From Brevibacterium sp. UMB1308A (lineage in GTDB: Bacteria; Actinomycetota; Actinomycetes; Actinomycetales; Brevibacteriaceae): DNA of 64,000 nt. This document shows positions 63,736 to 64,000 of the stretch, piece after piece. A model generated the notes under the pieces. The model was not told where the DNA came from, ran no database searches, and worked only from the letters and a program-made list of their open reading frames with translations. The number at the start of each line of letters is the position of its first letter. Position 1 is the first letter of the stretch. The translations under genes and the position numbers were made by a program. The stretch covers positions 1-64,000 of the forward strand of contig NZ_JASPDO010000004.1 of assembly GCF_030230605.1 (NCBI RefSeq). Reading direction: 5' to 3'.

Positions 63736-64000
63736 CTACGAGAAGTCAAAGCCCAAACGGCCAAGCGCTTTGGGGTCGCGTTGCCAGTCTTTAGCCACCT
63801 TGACATGGAGGCTCAAAAAAACGGGCGTACCCAACAATGCTTCGATCCCCTGCCTGGCCTGAGACCCGATCTGTTTCAAACGAGCCCCCTTCCGCCCAAT
63901 AATGATGGCCTTCTGACTGTCGCGTTCAACATACAGGTTCACGTGTACATCGACCAGAGGCTTGTCTTCCGGGCGGTCTTCGCGCGGAATCATCTCCTCG
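63736..64000 (-). CDS. era: GTPase Era, C-terminal part (cut by window edge)
   Basis: The last 88 or so codons of Era: the KH-domain segment VNLYVERDSQKAIIIGRKGA with the GxxG loop GRKG, followed by QGIEALLGTPVFLSLHVKVA and DWQRDP. The N-terminal GTPase domain lies beyond position 64000. Era binds 16S rRNA during 30S maturation. No interruption visible. Confidence 0.94.
   Translation of the reverse strand, partial: EEMIPREDRPEDKPLVDVHVNLYVERDSQKAIIIGRKGARLKQIGSQARQGIEALLGTPVFLSLHVKVAKDWQRDPKALGRLGFDFS

Overview
The window reads as a moderately high-GC actinobacterial chromosome segment. The evidence is the gene order thrS-HIT-pgsA-(Nudix)-yebC-ruvC-ruvA-ruvB-yajC-secD-secF-rsh, then DUF349-MBL-hisS-aspS-rarA-rpsD, together with a DUF222/HNH protein, a GTP-type PEP carboxykinase, a MocR-type PdxR and a PgsA-like CDP-alcohol transferase. 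I cannot name the genus from sequence alone. Many genes start with GTG or TTG behind good Shine-Dalgarno sequences, and several starts were moved inward on that basis.

Region 1 (1-8.9 kb) is chromosomal. It holds the class Ib ribonucleotide reductase genes nrdI-nrdE (minus strand) behind a pair of NrdR-box-like sites 31 bp apart, an intact-looking IS3-family element with inverted ends and a 4-bp target duplication, pckG, an FMN reductase, an orphan antitoxin next to the stump of its toxin gene, and the 3' half of an M20 amidohydrolase gene cut off at about 8.85-8.90 kb.

Region 2 (8.9-26.0 kb) is a broken prophage or integrative element. The left part is a replication and packaging cassette: P4/D5-type primase-helicase, VRR-NUC nuclease, SNF2-type helicase, sigma-like regulator, HNH endonuclease, small terminase, a phage-borne S-adenosylmethionine synthetase and a ParB/DNA methyltransferase fusion, followed by three small accessory genes. 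Large terminase, portal, capsid and tail genes are absent. An insertion-sequence nest follows (IS30 with a nonsense-mutated transposase lying between two oppositely oriented, truncated IS3 orfA genes), then an alpha/beta hydrolase, an endolysin tail fused to a membrane-protein stump, and finally an HTH/zinc-finger protein, a SHOCT-like protein and two back-to-back large serine recombinases.

Region 3 (26.0-28.0 kb) is a scar region: a GNAT-like protein, an SDR remnant, a gene made of MORN-like repeats, a diverged 64-bp direct repeat on either side, and a helicase-like fragment. Region 4 (28-38 kb) carries a two-permease/one-ATPase ABC exporter, a DUF819 membrane protein, the vitamin B6 locus (pdxT disrupted, pdxS intact, divergent pdxR), a DUF222/HNH gene and a small CDF-like transporter.

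Region 5 (38-64 kb) is the conserved housekeeping block, almost entirely on the minus strand: translation (rpsD, aspS, hisS, thrS and four tRNA genes), Holliday-junction processing (ruvABC, rarA), protein export (yajC-secD-secF), the stringent response (rsh), phospholipid synthesis (pgsA), polyphosphate metabolism (PPK2), zapE and the 3' end of era at the window edge.
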